From Clostridiales bacterium UBA6114 (GTDB lineage Bacteria > Bacillota > Clostridia > Oscillospirales > Butyricicoccaceae): a stretch of DNA of 64,000 nt. Numbering within the stretch: the first letter of the stretch is position 1; the number at the start of each line of letters is the position of its first letter. Below are positions 8,465 through 17,207 of the stretch, piece by piece. Under the pieces are notes generated by a model. It made no database searches. It saw only the letters and a program-made list of their open reading frames with translations, and was not told where the DNA came from. The position numbers and the translations under genes are program-made. The stretch lies in contig DIWE01000023.1 of the NCBI GenBank assembly GCA_002423435.1, forward strand, positions 62,001 through 126,000, written 5' to 3'.

Positions 8465-9136
8465 CTAAGGCTGTATCTCGAATTTATAACCGCTGCCCCA
8501 GACGGTGACGATATGCCTTTTATATGGGCCTAGCTGATCGCGCAAACATTTAATATGCGTATCGACCGTACGGACATCCCCATAGTAATCATAACCCCAT
8601 ACCGCGTTAAGAAGGCTCTCTCTTGAGTGTACTTTCCCCGGATTTCTGATAAAAAAAGCAAGCAGGTCGTATTCCTTCGGTTTAAGCCGCAAGCTTTTTG
8701 AATCAATAACCACATTATGGGAATCTAAATCCACCTTAAAATTATCATGTTGAAAAGAGAACTTTGCGCCGGTTGCTTCCGAACGTTTTAAGAATACTTT
8801 TATGCGCAGAAAGAGCTCCCGAAGGCTGAAGGGTTTGACCAAATAATCGTCCGCGCCAAGCTCAAAGCCAAAAAATTTATCTCGTTCGTCGCTTCGGACG
8901 GTCAGGATAATAACCGGCACGTTGCTCACGCGCCGAATTTCATGCAATGTAGTCCAGCCGTCCATTTTCGGCATCGTAATGTCAAGCACCACAAGGTCTA
9001 CCGGTTCATTTCCCAAGATATCCATCGCTTCGGCTCCGTCGGACGCCTCAAGAAAACGGAAATCCTCGCTGCCGGCATATTCGCGGATCATCCTTCGAAT
9101 CATGGGTTCATCGTCAATCAGTAAAAGCGTACTCAC
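8465..9136 (-). CDS. OmpR/PhoB-family response regulator
   Basis: The receiver domain has IDDEP, phospho-acceptor Asp52 in LDITMPKMDG and Lys in LVKPFS. A C-terminal winged helix ends VDTHIKCLRDQLGPY...VWGSGYKFE. I chose the GTG at 9136 (VSTLLLIDDEP) over an in-frame ATG 36 bases upstream. GTGGAGAAAG sits at the right distance and the receiver fold begins at once. First gene of a two-gene operon with the HAMP kinase, divergent from the UbiA gene across about 170 bp. Confidence 0.92.
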   Translation of the reverse strand: MSTLLLIDDEPMIRRMIREYAGSEDFRFLEASDGAEAMDILGNEPVDLVVLDITMPKMDGWTTLHEIRRVSNVPVIILTVRSDERDKFFGFELGADDYLVKPFSLRELFLRIKVFLKRSEATGAKFSFQHDNFKVDLDSHNVVIDSKSLRLKPKEYDLLAFFIRNPGKVHSRESLLNAVWGYDYYGDVRTVDTHIKCLRDQLGPYKRHIVTVWGSGYKFEIQP

Positions 9137-9270
9137 GATCTTTCTCCACTTTTTATTTATTTGCATCGGCAATCAGCATTAAGTGAATTGCGCCGGGTTC
9201 TCAAAAGGGATATGAGCAAAATCTCCAAACTTCCATAACAAAGTTCTAACAATTTTTTAGTAAAATAAGT

Positions 9271-9290
9271 ATGTTACAAATTTAACATAT
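9271..9290. promoter_or_regulatory. Inverted repeat in the divergent regulator/UbiA intergenic region
   Basis: TATGTTA (9271-9277) and TAACATA (9284-9290) form a perfect 7-bp inverted repeat just before the ribosome site of the UbiA gene. It is a candidate operator or start-site hairpin. The surrounding 9137-9306 is AT-rich promoter DNA with no gene. Confidence 0.35.
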
Positions 9291-9306
9291 TGAGGGCGGT
9301 TCATAA

Positions 9307-10227
9307 TTGAAAAGCTTATGGAAAGGCTTCTGGCAGCTGGCGGATCCGAAAATCTGGGTCGCTTCTACCATCCCGATGTTTATGGCTTTTGCGTTTACGT
9401 TCCCTGAAAGACGAAAAAATTCAGTTTTGTTTTTTTTGCTTTCCATTATTGCGATCTATCTGATTGAAATCGCAAAAAACGCATTAAACGAAGCGGTGGA
9501 TTACCTTTCCGGCGCCGACCGGCTTATCCCGCCCGAGAACCTTACTCCCTTTTCCGGAGGCAAGAAAACAATCACCGGAGGCTTGCTCACGGTAAGCGAG
9601 TCCGTAATAATTGCTGTTTGCTGCTACGGAGCCGCAGGAGTTTTAGGGCTTCTCATCGCATTTCTTTGCGATTTTAATGTCCTCTGGATCGGGATTCTGG
9701 GCGCAGGCCTTTCCATTTTGTACAGTCTCCCCCCTTTTAAGCTTTGCTATCGCGGTTTGGGAGAGCTTGCGGTTGGTCTCACCTTCGGCCCGCTGCTCGT
9801 AGCCGGAGTCAGCGTGGTTATGACGGGATTAATCGATATAAAGGCTATGGTCTGTTCCATTACCCTGGGATTTTTTATCGCTGATGTGCTTTGGATCAAC
9901 CAATATCCGGATTACGAGGCAGATAAGGCCGCCGGCAAAAAAAACGGAGTTGTGCGCCTCGGCAAGGAAAAAGCGTGGATTGTATTTGCGTTTATGTTTG
10001 CATCGGGATACTTAACTATGGCAGCCGGTGCAATCCTTATCCATCCGGCCTTTCTGCTGACTCTTATAACCGTCCCTATGTCGGTAACGGCAGTCCGGAA
10101 TGCACGCTCGGAATATGACAATATTCCAAAGTTAATCAAGTCGAATGTCTTAATGGTTAAAATCTATCAGATTACCGGATTTCTGATGATTATTTCTTCG
10201 ATAGTTATACGGTTATTTCCCCTTTAA
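9307..10227 (+). CDS. UbiA-family prenyltransferase (menaquinone-type, DmkA/MenA-like)
   Basis: 306 residues, eight to nine membrane helices. The two Asp-rich prenyl-diphosphate binding motifs are present: NEAVDYLSGAD (61-71) and NQYPDYEADKAAGKK (about 198-212). This pattern is typical of 1,4-dihydroxy-2-naphthoate prenyltransferases. It starts at TTG, with GAGGGCGG seven bases upstream. The genes that follow encode a lipoprotein, a type II NADH dehydrogenase and a polyprenyl diphosphate synthase, so it probably makes a (demethyl)menaquinone dedicated to that dehydrogenase. No other menaquinone genes are in the window. Confidence 0.88.
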   Translation: MKSLWKGFWQLADPKIWVASTIPMFMAFAFTFPERRKNSVLFFLLSIIAIYLIEIAKNALNEAVDYLSGADRLIPPENLTPFSGGKKTITGGLLTVSESVIIAVCCYGAAGVLGLLIAFLCDFNVLWIGILGAGLSILYSLPPFKLCYRGLGELAVGLTFGPLLVAGVSVVMTGLIDIKAMVCSITLGFFIADVLWINQYPDYEADKAAGKKNGVVRLGKEKAWIVFAFMFASGYLTMAAGAILIHPAFLLTLITVPMSVTAVRNARSEYDNIPKLIKSNVLMVKIYQITGFLMIISSIVIRLFPL

Positions 10228-10283
10228 CAAGTTTATTATACCGTAACGGTATACAATTTCAAGACAAAATACGGAGGGAAATT

Positions 10284-10838
10284 ATGAAACACACTTTAAG
10301 CATCGCACTGTCACTGTTCATATGTCTCACATTCATCGCCTGCTCGGCATCAAAACCCGCCCCGGCTCCGTCATCCGCTCCCGCATCCGGCACCGACGCA
10401 GTTACCTCGGCGTCGATCGTAAACGATAACGCGGCATTTGAAAAAGCGATCGGCAGCAGCGGCACCTGGATTATCGCAACGTTAAACGATTTGACGTTCG
10501 ATAAAGAGCTTGTGCTTGACGGAACATTCAAAAACGGCAAGAAGGACGATAAAGGGAACGATGTTATCCAACGAAAAATCGCGCTTTATACGCAGGACGA
10601 AAGCCGCAACGTCACAGCAAGGTTTACGCTGAGTTCACCCAAGCTGACGGTCAACAGCCCCGAGGCAAGCATCCAGCACGGAACGTTCAAAGGTGATCTC
10701 TACGTTTCGGCTGAGAACTTCCAGCTTGTCGACACCAAGGTTGACGGGAATATATATTTTACAACCGATGAGGCAAAGTCCACCTTTAAGATGGATGAAA
10801 AAAGCTCCGTCACCGGAAAACAGGAATTGCAAAAATAA
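10284..10838 (+). CDS. Lipoprotein of unknown function in the quinone/NDH-2 locus
   Basis: 184 residues with a lipoprotein signal peptide (lipobox FIAC, Cys about 20), then an Ala/Pro/Ser linker. The mature domain (about 45-180) is rich in short beta strands, with repeats of the kind TFKGDLYVSAENFQLVDTKV and DGNIYFTTDEAKST, resembling a small beta-helix. It occupies the place that the flavinylated PplA lipoprotein holds in the Listeria electron-transfer locus, but I see no S/T-G-A-T type flavinylation motif, so it is not an obvious PplA. Followed by a terminator. Good GGAGGG ribosome site. Confidence 0.75.
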   Translation: MKHTLSIALSLFICLTFIACSASKPAPAPSSAPASGTDAVTSASIVNDNAAFEKAIGSSGTWIIATLNDLTFDKELVLDGTFKNGKKDDKGNDVIQRKIALYTQDESRNVTARFTLSSPKLTVNSPEASIQHGTFKGDLYVSAENFQLVDTKVDGNIYFTTDEAKSTFKMDEKSSVTGKQELQK

Positions 10839-10858
10839 AATCGCTTTCAGACATAATT

Positions 10859-10888
10859 AAAGTGAAGGGGCAGAGCCCCTTCACTTTT
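10859..10888. terminator. Hairpin terminator between lipoprotein and NDH-2 genes
   Basis: Perfect 13-bp arms AAAGTGAAGGGGC (10859-10871) and GCCCCTTCACTTT (10875-10887) with an AGA loop. It implies that the NDH-2 gene has its own promoter in 10890-11010 or partial read-through. Confidence 0.8.
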
Positions 10889-11026
10889 CCCGAAAGATAT
10901 TTGATTTCGGACTACCGCGCAGGCTCAAGTTCTATACCGCCCGTTTTATAGCCGCCTGTCATTTTCCGCGCAAAATGCGGTCGGAGTATTTTTAGATTTA
11001 TACGCGCGGAGAAAAGGCTGGTAACT

Positions 11027-12982
11027 GTGGGCAAAAGAATTGTAATCCTTGGCGGAGGCTATGCAGGCGTTCTTACTGCAAAAAAGCTGGAAAAAAAATT
11101 AAAGAAGCGCAAAGATGTTGAAATTATTTTGATTGACAGCCATCCCTTCCACACGATGCTTACAGAGCTTCACGAGGTTGCCGCGGCACGTGTGGACGAA
11201 GAGAACATCAAGATCGATTTTAAGAAAATCTTTTACGGTCGAAGGATTAAATTCGTTCTTGATACAATTAAAGATACTGATTTGGACGCGAAAAGGCTTA
11301 TAGGCTTAAACGGTGAATATACCTATGATTATCTTGTGATCGCCTCCGGGTCAAAACCCACTTTTTTCAACGTTGCGGGCGCTTCCGAGCACGCGTTTAC
11401 GCTTTGGAGCTATGAAGACGCGGTAAAACTGCGCGAACACATATTGCGTATGTTCCGCACCGCGGCATGTGAGAGCGACAAGGATTTAAGACGCTCTTTG
11501 CTTTCTTTCGTTGTAATAGGCGCGGGCTTTACAGGCGTTGAAATGATGGGCGAGCTTGCCGAATGGGTACCGGAGCTCTGCGATAAATTTATGATCGGCC
11601 GAAGCGAAGTAAGGCTTCTTTTATGCGACGCGCTTCCGAGGGTTATGCCTGTGTTACCGGAAAAGGTGGCTTCCAAAGCGAAAAAGCGTCTTGAGAAAAT
11701 GGGCGTGGAAATAACGCTTGGTGTGTGCGCGTCCGAAATAACCGCGAGGGCCGTAACGCTCGGCAAAGAAGCTTCCACGGTTATTCCCTCTTGTACGGTT
11801 ATATGGAACGCCGGAGTCGAGAGCTCCGATGTCGCCTCTGGAATAAAAACTGAAAAGGTTGGCCGCGGCCGGATCAAAGTTGACAAGTATCTGCGTATTC
11901 CGGAACGTGAAGACGTCTATGTAGCGGGCGACAACCTGTTTTTCGTGCCCGACGGAGATAAAGCGCCCGTCCCGCAGATGGTGGAAAACTGCGAGCACTG
12001 CGCCCCCGTGGTGGTCAACAATATCTTATACAGTCTTGGCTTGAGGCCGAAACTTGAGGCTTTCGATCCCAAATTCCACGGAATGATGGTCTCGGTCGGC
12101 AGCCGATACGCATGTGCCTATGTGGGTTCGCATAAGCGGAAGATATCGCTTTGCTCCTTTTTTTCTATGATATGCAAGCATTTTATCAATATCCTATACT
12201 TTGTTCAGGTCGAAGGCTTCAATAAATGCTGGAGCTACGCAATGTGTGAGATATTCAAGGCCAGAAACCGCCGCAGCATCTTCGGAGGATATTTCAGCAA
12301 CAGCGCGCCCGTATTCTGGAAGGTTCCGCTGCGAATCTGGGTCGGTTTTATATGGCTTGCGCAGGCCTCCCATAAGTTCTTTACTCTGCTTTCGACGGGG
12401 GACAAGAGCGCGATATTTCCGATCACTTTCCCCGCGTCAACCGCGGCTTCCGCCGCGCAGTCCGCGGTTGACTCCGTTTCCGCCGCAACGAATATTGCCG
12501 CCGAAGCGGCTGTAAATGCCGTTTCGTCCGCGTCGCAGGTGGTAGAGAACGCCGTAAGTCAGTCGCTTACGGGATTGCCCTTTTTTGACAAGCTGATTGA
12601 CTGGGGCTCGAACTGGAATGCAGTGGCCACTCCCATCCCGCATTTTATGAAACCCATCGTCGACTGGGGGCTTCTGACCTTTATCAAACCTATCAACGAG
12701 CCCTTCCAGGTATGTATGCTGGCACTTCTCTTTTTGATTGCGTGCAGCTATATAACCGGCACCCTGATGCCTATAAGTACGGTTTTGAGCGGCATTGTTT
12801 GTATTATGATTTACATGTCCGGTTTAGCCGGGCGCGAAATAATATGGCTTTTTGTTTCCGCCATAGTGCTGTTCGGAAATTCCGGAATGTCCTTTGGGCT
12901 CGATTATTACCTGATGCCTTGGATTAAAAAAAGACTCAAGAAATGGAGATTCACCAGAAAGTGGTATTTTTATAATGACTGA
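11027..12982 (+). CDS. ndh2: Type II NADH dehydrogenase fused to a C-terminal membrane domain
   Basis: 651 residues. Residues 1-400 form an FAD/NAD(P) pyridine-nucleotide oxidoreductase: dinucleotide motif ILGGGYAG at the N-terminus, second Rossmann FVVIGAGFTGVEMMGEL (about 163-180), and VYVAGDNL with PQMVENCEHCAP near 300-330. Residues 400-651 add at least four hydrophobic helices around an Ala-rich linker (about 470-510), ending in a basic tail. This resembles the DoxX-like C-terminal extension of electron-transfer Ndh2 proteins. It oxidises NADH at the membrane and passes electrons to a quinone. GTG start. Its end overlaps the polyprenyl synthase start by 8 bp. Confidence 0.88.
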   Translation: MGKRIVILGGGYAGVLTAKKLEKKLKKRKDVEIILIDSHPFHTMLTELHEVAAARVDEENIKIDFKKIFYGRRIKFVLDTIKDTDLDAKRLIGLNGEYTYDYLVIASGSKPTFFNVAGASEHAFTLWSYEDAVKLREHILRMFRTAACESDKDLRRSLLSFVVIGAGFTGVEMMGELAEWVPELCDKFMIGRSEVRLLLCDALPRVMPVLPEKVASKAKKRLEKMGVEITLGVCASEITARAVTLGKEASTVIPSCTVIWNAGVESSDVASGIKTEKVGRGRIKVDKYLRIPEREDVYVAGDNLFFVPDGDKAPVPQMVENCEHCAPVVVNNILYSLGLRPKLEAFDPKFHGMMVSVGSRYACAYVGSHKRKISLCSFFSMICKHFINILYFVQVEGFNKCWSYAMCEIFKARNRRSIFGGYFSNSAPVFWKVPLRIWVGFIWLAQASHKFFTLLSTGDKSAIFPITFPASTAASAAQSAVDSVSAATNIAAEAAVNAVSSASQVVENAVSQSLTGLPFFDKLIDWGSNWNAVATPIPHFMKPIVDWGLLTFIKPINEPFQVCMLALLFLIACSYITGTLMPISTVLSGIVCIMIYMSGLAGREIIWLFVSAIVLFGNSGMSFGLDYYLMPWIKKRLKKWRFTRKWYFYND

Positions 12983-13958
12983 TTTTCCGGGAGTATTCGC
13001 AGATAATAATGCCGCAGATTTATTTAAGAGCTTCTCGGAAGAGCTGAGCGAAGCTGAGAGATATTTAGAAAGCGCGCTTTCAGGTATGCCTTCGAATCTG
13101 AGCGACCTGTCTTCTCATCTGTGCGCTTCGAAGGGCAAATTTTTACGTGCCGGTCTTCTTATTGCCTCGGCTAAGTGCGGAGAATATGAAAGGCAGCGCG
13201 TTCTCCCGCTGGCCGCAGCCGTTGAGATACTGCATCTTGGCAGCCTTGTGCACGACGATATTATTGACGACGCGGACATAAGGCGGGGAAAAGAAAGTCT
13301 TCAAAAGAAGTTCGGGAAATCTGCCGCCGTTTTTACAGGGGACTACCTTTTCACAATTGTATTTTCCCTTGTATCAAAATACAATCGCGACCGCATGGAG
13401 GATATCTCAAAAGCGGTGCAGAAGATTTGTCTTGGAGAAATTCTGCAGAATCGGTATCGGTATTCCTATAACATAAGCATTACGCGCTATTTCCGGATCG
13501 CAACGGGAAAAACCGCCGCGCTTTTTGCACTCGCAATGTATGCGGGCGGCAAGGAAGGCGGTCTTGACGAGCGGGCCTGCCGGGCTCTTGGACGGGCGGG
13601 CGGATACGCGGGGCTTATGTTCCAGATAGTAGATGATTGCCTGGATTTTAATCTGCCCGGCGCAGTGCCGGATAAAACGGCCTTTAAGGATATTGCCGAA
13701 GGGGTGGCTTCTCTTCCCGTGCTGCTTGCATTGAAAAGCACCCCCGACCTTCTCAATGTTTTACACGGTGCATCAAATCCCGCCGAAATCAGGAATGCGG
13801 CCCGGATCATCGAAGATGTCGGCGGGCTGGAGCAGGCACACAGAATTGCCGTTTATTATTACGAAAAAGCAAAAAAACAATTAAATATCGTTCCGGTTTG
13901 TTCAGGCACGCAGATTGTCATGCATTTGTTGGAAAAATGCGTAAAAAGGATAAAATAA
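12975..13958 (+). CDS. Polyprenyl diphosphate synthase (DmkB/HepT-like)
   Basis: 327 residues. First Asp-rich motif LVHDDIIDDADIRRG (DDIIDD at 94-99) and second FQIVDDCLDF (about 217-226), both intact, so it should be catalytically competent. It makes a long-chain isoprenoid diphosphate, probably the side chain attached by the UbiA enzyme at 9307. Translationally coupled to the NDH-2 gene (8-bp overlap). Ends just before a strong terminator. Confidence 0.9.
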   Translation: MTDFPGVFADNNAADLFKSFSEELSEAERYLESALSGMPSNLSDLSSHLCASKGKFLRAGLLIASAKCGEYERQRVLPLAAAVEILHLGSLVHDDIIDDADIRRGKESLQKKFGKSAAVFTGDYLFTIVFSLVSKYNRDRMEDISKAVQKICLGEILQNRYRYSYNISITRYFRIATGKTAALFALAMYAGGKEGGLDERACRALGRAGGYAGLMFQIVDDCLDFNLPGAVPDKTAFKDIAEGVASLPVLLALKSTPDLLNVLHGASNPAEIRNAARIIEDVGGLEQAHRIAVYYYEKAKKQLNIVPVCSGTQIVMHLLEKCVKRIK

Positions 13959-13988
13959 TTAGCGTGGGGAAATCCGCCGCAGCACGAA

Positions 13989-14032
13989 GGGGGTGTCCCG
14001 AAATGCATATCCATGCATTTCGAGACACCCCC
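13989..14032. terminator. Bidirectional terminator between convergent genes (family shared with 44492-44547)
   Basis: 20-bp arms (13989-14008 and 14013-14032) with one mismatch and a 4-base loop. The arms share GGGGTGTC and AAATGCAT with the hairpin at 44492-44547, which also lies between convergent genes. Confidence 0.7.
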
Positions 14033-14109
14033 GAACCACTTGTAGACTATAGCTGAAACCTTGACTTAATAGCATTGGGCGAAACGCCCCTCTTTTTTTG
14101 CAAAAACAC

Positions 14110-16419
14110 TTATTTCCCGGAATAGTAATTGATCAGGCTGCCGCTTAAAAGGAGCTTTGCCTCTTCCTCGGACAGATTGTCGATCGCGAGGGTGATCCGC
14201 TCGGCGCCGCCGCCGTGCAGCAAGAGGGCGGATACTTCCGTCTCGCCGTCCGCAATCGCCTTTCTGATCCCGTAAACAAAAAGAAAATCCTCGCGCTCGA
14301 CCTTGTCAAAAAGCCCGATCGGGACAATAAACGGGATGATTCCCCAATTGATCATATTGGAGCGGTATCGTTTTGTCGCGTACTCCACGGAAAGGTTGGC
14401 AAGCCCGCCGAGCACCCTCTGACATGACGCGGCCTGCTCTCTCGCCGAGCCGTCGCCCGGCTTTACCGCGCAAACCGCGCTTCCAAAGCCGGTGGATTTC
14501 AGAAACTGCCCAACGGAGTCAAAGCGCCCGTCGGCGTCCATCACCCTTTTGCACAAGGCGCCGAGCTCCGCCGGGACCGGCGCGTTTTCCCCGACGGCCT
14601 TTAGGCGCTGCGCCTCAAGCGATTGGAGGGCGTTTGCGCTCGCGACATACTGCGGGTCGCGGCGCGACAGAGTGAAGCTCGCCATTTTCATAGGATTGGA
14701 GCGATAGGAGGACGCGTCGCCCGACGGGATCAGTTCATCCGTCGTCGTAACCGGATCGGTGATGACGGATGAGATTTTCAGCAGGATATGCTCCTGCAGC
14801 TTAAGCATGGGCGGCCAGTCGGCGATATTGGGGCCGAACCGGAGACCCTCCTGCGGCTTCGGCTTGCCGGTCCCGTAATACACCGTCTTTTGATACGAGA
14901 CGGGATCGAAGTGGTACGCGGGCGTATCCGAATCGTAATCGACATCGGTCGCGGGGGTGAGGAAGCCGCCGTTTGCGGAGGTGGCCGCCACCGAGCGGGC
15001 GTCCATCAGCGCGACTGAGGCGAGCTGCCCCTCCTTGGGCTTCGAGCCCTCGCGGTTCGGGAAGTTTCTGGTCGTGTGGCGGATGGACAAAGCGCCGTTC
15101 GACGGCACATCCCCCGCGCCGAAGCACGGTCCGCAAAAGGCCGGCTTTATCACGGCGCCCGCGCTGATGAGAGTCTGTATCGCCCCGCTCTTTAAAAGCT
15201 CGAGCAAAACGGGATTGCTGGCCGGGTAAACGCTCAGGCTGTAATATTCGTTCGGAACGCTCTTGCCGTTTAGGATCCTCGACGCGTGAATCAGGTTTTC
15301 AAAAGTGCCGCCGGCGCAGCCGGCGATCTCCGCCTGATCGACCCGCAGCCTTCCCCCGATGATCTTGCCTTTTAAGTCAAGCCTCAGCTCGGGGTTTTCG
15401 ATCTGCTTTTGCGCCCGCTTTTCCACATCGTCAAGGATATCCTCAAGATTTTCGTTCAATTCCCGGATGGAGTAGACATTGCTGGGGTGAAACGGCAGCG
15501 CGATCATCGATTCGAGCCTGCCGAGATCGATATGTACCATCCCGTCGTAAAGGGCGAATTCGCCCGGTGAAAGCTCGGCATACGCCTCCGGCCTGCCGTG
15601 GATCCCGAAAAATTCCTTTACCTTTTCGTCGGTACGCCAGATCGAGCTTAAGCAGGTCGACTCCGTGGTCATGACGTCGACTCCGTTTCTGAAATCGACG
15701 GAAAGCTGGGAGATCCCCGGCCCGACGAATTCCAGCACCTTGTTTTTGACAAAGCCGCTTTGAAACACCGCCCCAACGAGCGCAAGCGCCACGTCGTGGG
15801 GCCCGATGCCCCTCGCGGGCTTTCCGTCGAGATAGACGGCGATGACCTTGGGAGGGGCCAGATCGTAGGTTTTGCCCAGAAGCTGCTTTACGAGCTCGCC
15901 GCCGCCTTCCCCGATCCCCATCGTTCCAAGCGCGCCGTAGCGGGTGTGGCTGTCGGAGGCGAGAATCATCCTTCCGCAGCCGCTCATCATTTCCCTCGCG
16001 TACTGGTGGCAGACCGCCTGGTTCGCGGGCACGAAAATCCCGCCGTATTTCTCCGCGGCCGACAGCGCAAACATGTGGTCGTCCCGGTTAATGGTTCCGC
16101 CGACAGCGCACAGGCTGTTGTGGCAGCTTGTCATGACGTAGGGAAGCGGGAAGCGGTCAAGCCCGCTCGCCCGGGCGGACTGGATGATCGAAACGGAGGT
16201 CAGGTCATGGGACATCAGCGAATCGAATTTTATCTTGAGCCTGTCCTCCCCGCCGGATGTGTTGTGGCGCTGGAGAATGGAATAGGCGATCGTGTTTTTC
16301 CTGCCCTCGGATGCCGTTGGGACCTTTTTATCCTTAAAAACGGGGGAAAGTGCCTCGTCTGTGTCCAGGATTTCGTTCCCTTGGTAAAGCCAGACCGGAC
16401 GGTCGGTTATCGTAATCAT
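14110..16419 (-). CDS. Aconitase-family hydratase (YbhJ-like)
   Basis: 769 residues. It has the aconitase core with iron-sulfur Cys in TESTCLSS (about residue 260) and in the CGPCFG signature (about 430), plus SCHNSLCAVGG and LASDSHTRYGALG blocks and a swivel domain at the C-terminus. This branch of the aconitase superfamily has mostly unassigned substrates. It is last in the run mdcG - ferredoxin-like - Cys-rich protein - hydratase, preceded by AAGGAGG, suggesting a dehydration step linked to the malonate genes or carried along with them. Not a canonical AcnA or LeuC. Substrate unknown. Confidence 0.85.
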   Translation of the reverse strand: MITITDRPVWLYQGNEILDTDEALSPVFKDKKVPTASEGRKNTIAYSILQRHNTSGGEDRLKIKFDSLMSHDLTSVSIIQSARASGLDRFPLPYVMTSCHNSLCAVGGTINRDDHMFALSAAEKYGGIFVPANQAVCHQYAREMMSGCGRMILASDSHTRYGALGTMGIGEGGGELVKQLLGKTYDLAPPKVIAVYLDGKPARGIGPHDVALALVGAVFQSGFVKNKVLEFVGPGISQLSVDFRNGVDVMTTESTCLSSIWRTDEKVKEFFGIHGRPEAYAELSPGEFALYDGMVHIDLGRLESMIALPFHPSNVYSIRELNENLEDILDDVEKRAQKQIENPELRLDLKGKIIGGRLRVDQAEIAGCAGGTFENLIHASRILNGKSVPNEYYSLSVYPASNPVLLELLKSGAIQTLISAGAVIKPAFCGPCFGAGDVPSNGALSIRHTTRNFPNREGSKPKEGQLASVALMDARSVAATSANGGFLTPATDVDYDSDTPAYHFDPVSYQKTVYYGTGKPKPQEGLRFGPNIADWPPMLKLQEHILLKISSVITDPVTTTDELIPSGDASSYRSNPMKMASFTLSRRDPQYVASANALQSLEAQRLKAVGENAPVPAELGALCKRVMDADGRFDSVGQFLKSTGFGSAVCAVKPGDGSAREQAASCQRVLGGLANLSVEYATKRYRSNMINWGIIPFIVPIGLFDKVEREDFLFVYGIRKAIADGETEVSALLLHGGGAERITLAIDNLSEEEAKLLLSGSLINYYSGK

Positions 16420-16565
16420 TCAATTTCCTCCTTAAATCTCTGCCGAATCGGCCGCATGCAAGCGGGCGGCTTTTGCCTGTCCTTGACCGGGCCGTCATTT
16501 AATAATACCATGCTTTTCGGAAATAGAAAATAGCTGTCCGCAAGTCTAATGGAAAACAAATATTG

Positions 16566-17192
16566 TTATTCGAGCTCTTTGCGGATCAGCTCGGCGCATC
16601 TTCTCGTATTGAAGATCCCGCAGGTGCAGGGCCTGCCGATGATTTTCGCCGCTTCCTCCGGCTTAAGCTTCCCTTCCCTCACCTTCCGGCAGACCGATTC
16701 GACGAGCCTGCTGCCGACCAGCGAATGGCCGCACATCGTCGTGATCTTCAGGGTCTCGTCCTTCGGGAGCAGCGATTTTTTTCCGTAAATGCCGAGGGAC
16801 AAGGTGGCGGTATGCGGCTTTAGCCCGCACCTGTGCGCGATCCGGACGACCTCGTCGATAAGCCCGCTCACCACGATGGAGATGCCGAGCTTCGCGTCCC
16901 GGATTTTGCCGAGCACGCCCTCGACGGCGCTGCCTTCGGAAAAAGAAACGATAATGCCGTAGGCGTTATCCAAACTCTTCTTATATTCCTCCGGCTTAAG
17001 GCCGCTTATAAAGCTCTTCCCCGAGTGGCTCGAGCCGAAATTCACATAATCCTCCGACAAATAAATATCCAGGATCTTTCTTAATTTTTCTCCCGGATGC
17101 TCCCGGTTAATTCCGCGGGCGCACCTGGCGTAAATACAGAAGTCGTTTTTCAGATCCTCAACCGTTCCGAAACGGTGCAGCGAATGGCTCAT
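16566..17192 (-). CDS. Cys-rich protein of unknown function, linked to ferredoxin and hydratase
   Basis: 208 residues; I do not recognise the family. Cysteines cluster in FCIYARCARG near residue 20, TMCGHSLVG near 155, and RPCTCGIFNTRRC near 187-200, suggesting a bound iron-sulfur cluster. The middle (about 85-150) reads like an alpha/beta domain (GIIVSFSEG, LGISIVVSGLIDEVV). It sits 15 bp after the ferredoxin-like gene and 147 bp before the hydratase, so the three are probably cotranscribed and may work together. Confidence 0.7.
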   Translation of the reverse strand: MSHSLHRFGTVEDLKNDFCIYARCARGINREHPGEKLRKILDIYLSEDYVNFGSSHSGKSFISGLKPEEYKKSLDNAYGIIVSFSEGSAVEGVLGKIRDAKLGISIVVSGLIDEVVRIAHRCGLKPHTATLSLGIYGKKSLLPKDETLKITTMCGHSLVGSRLVESVCRKVREGKLKPEEAAKIIGRPCTCGIFNTRRCAELIRKELE

Positions 17193-17207
17193 ATCCCTAT
17201 GCCTCCT

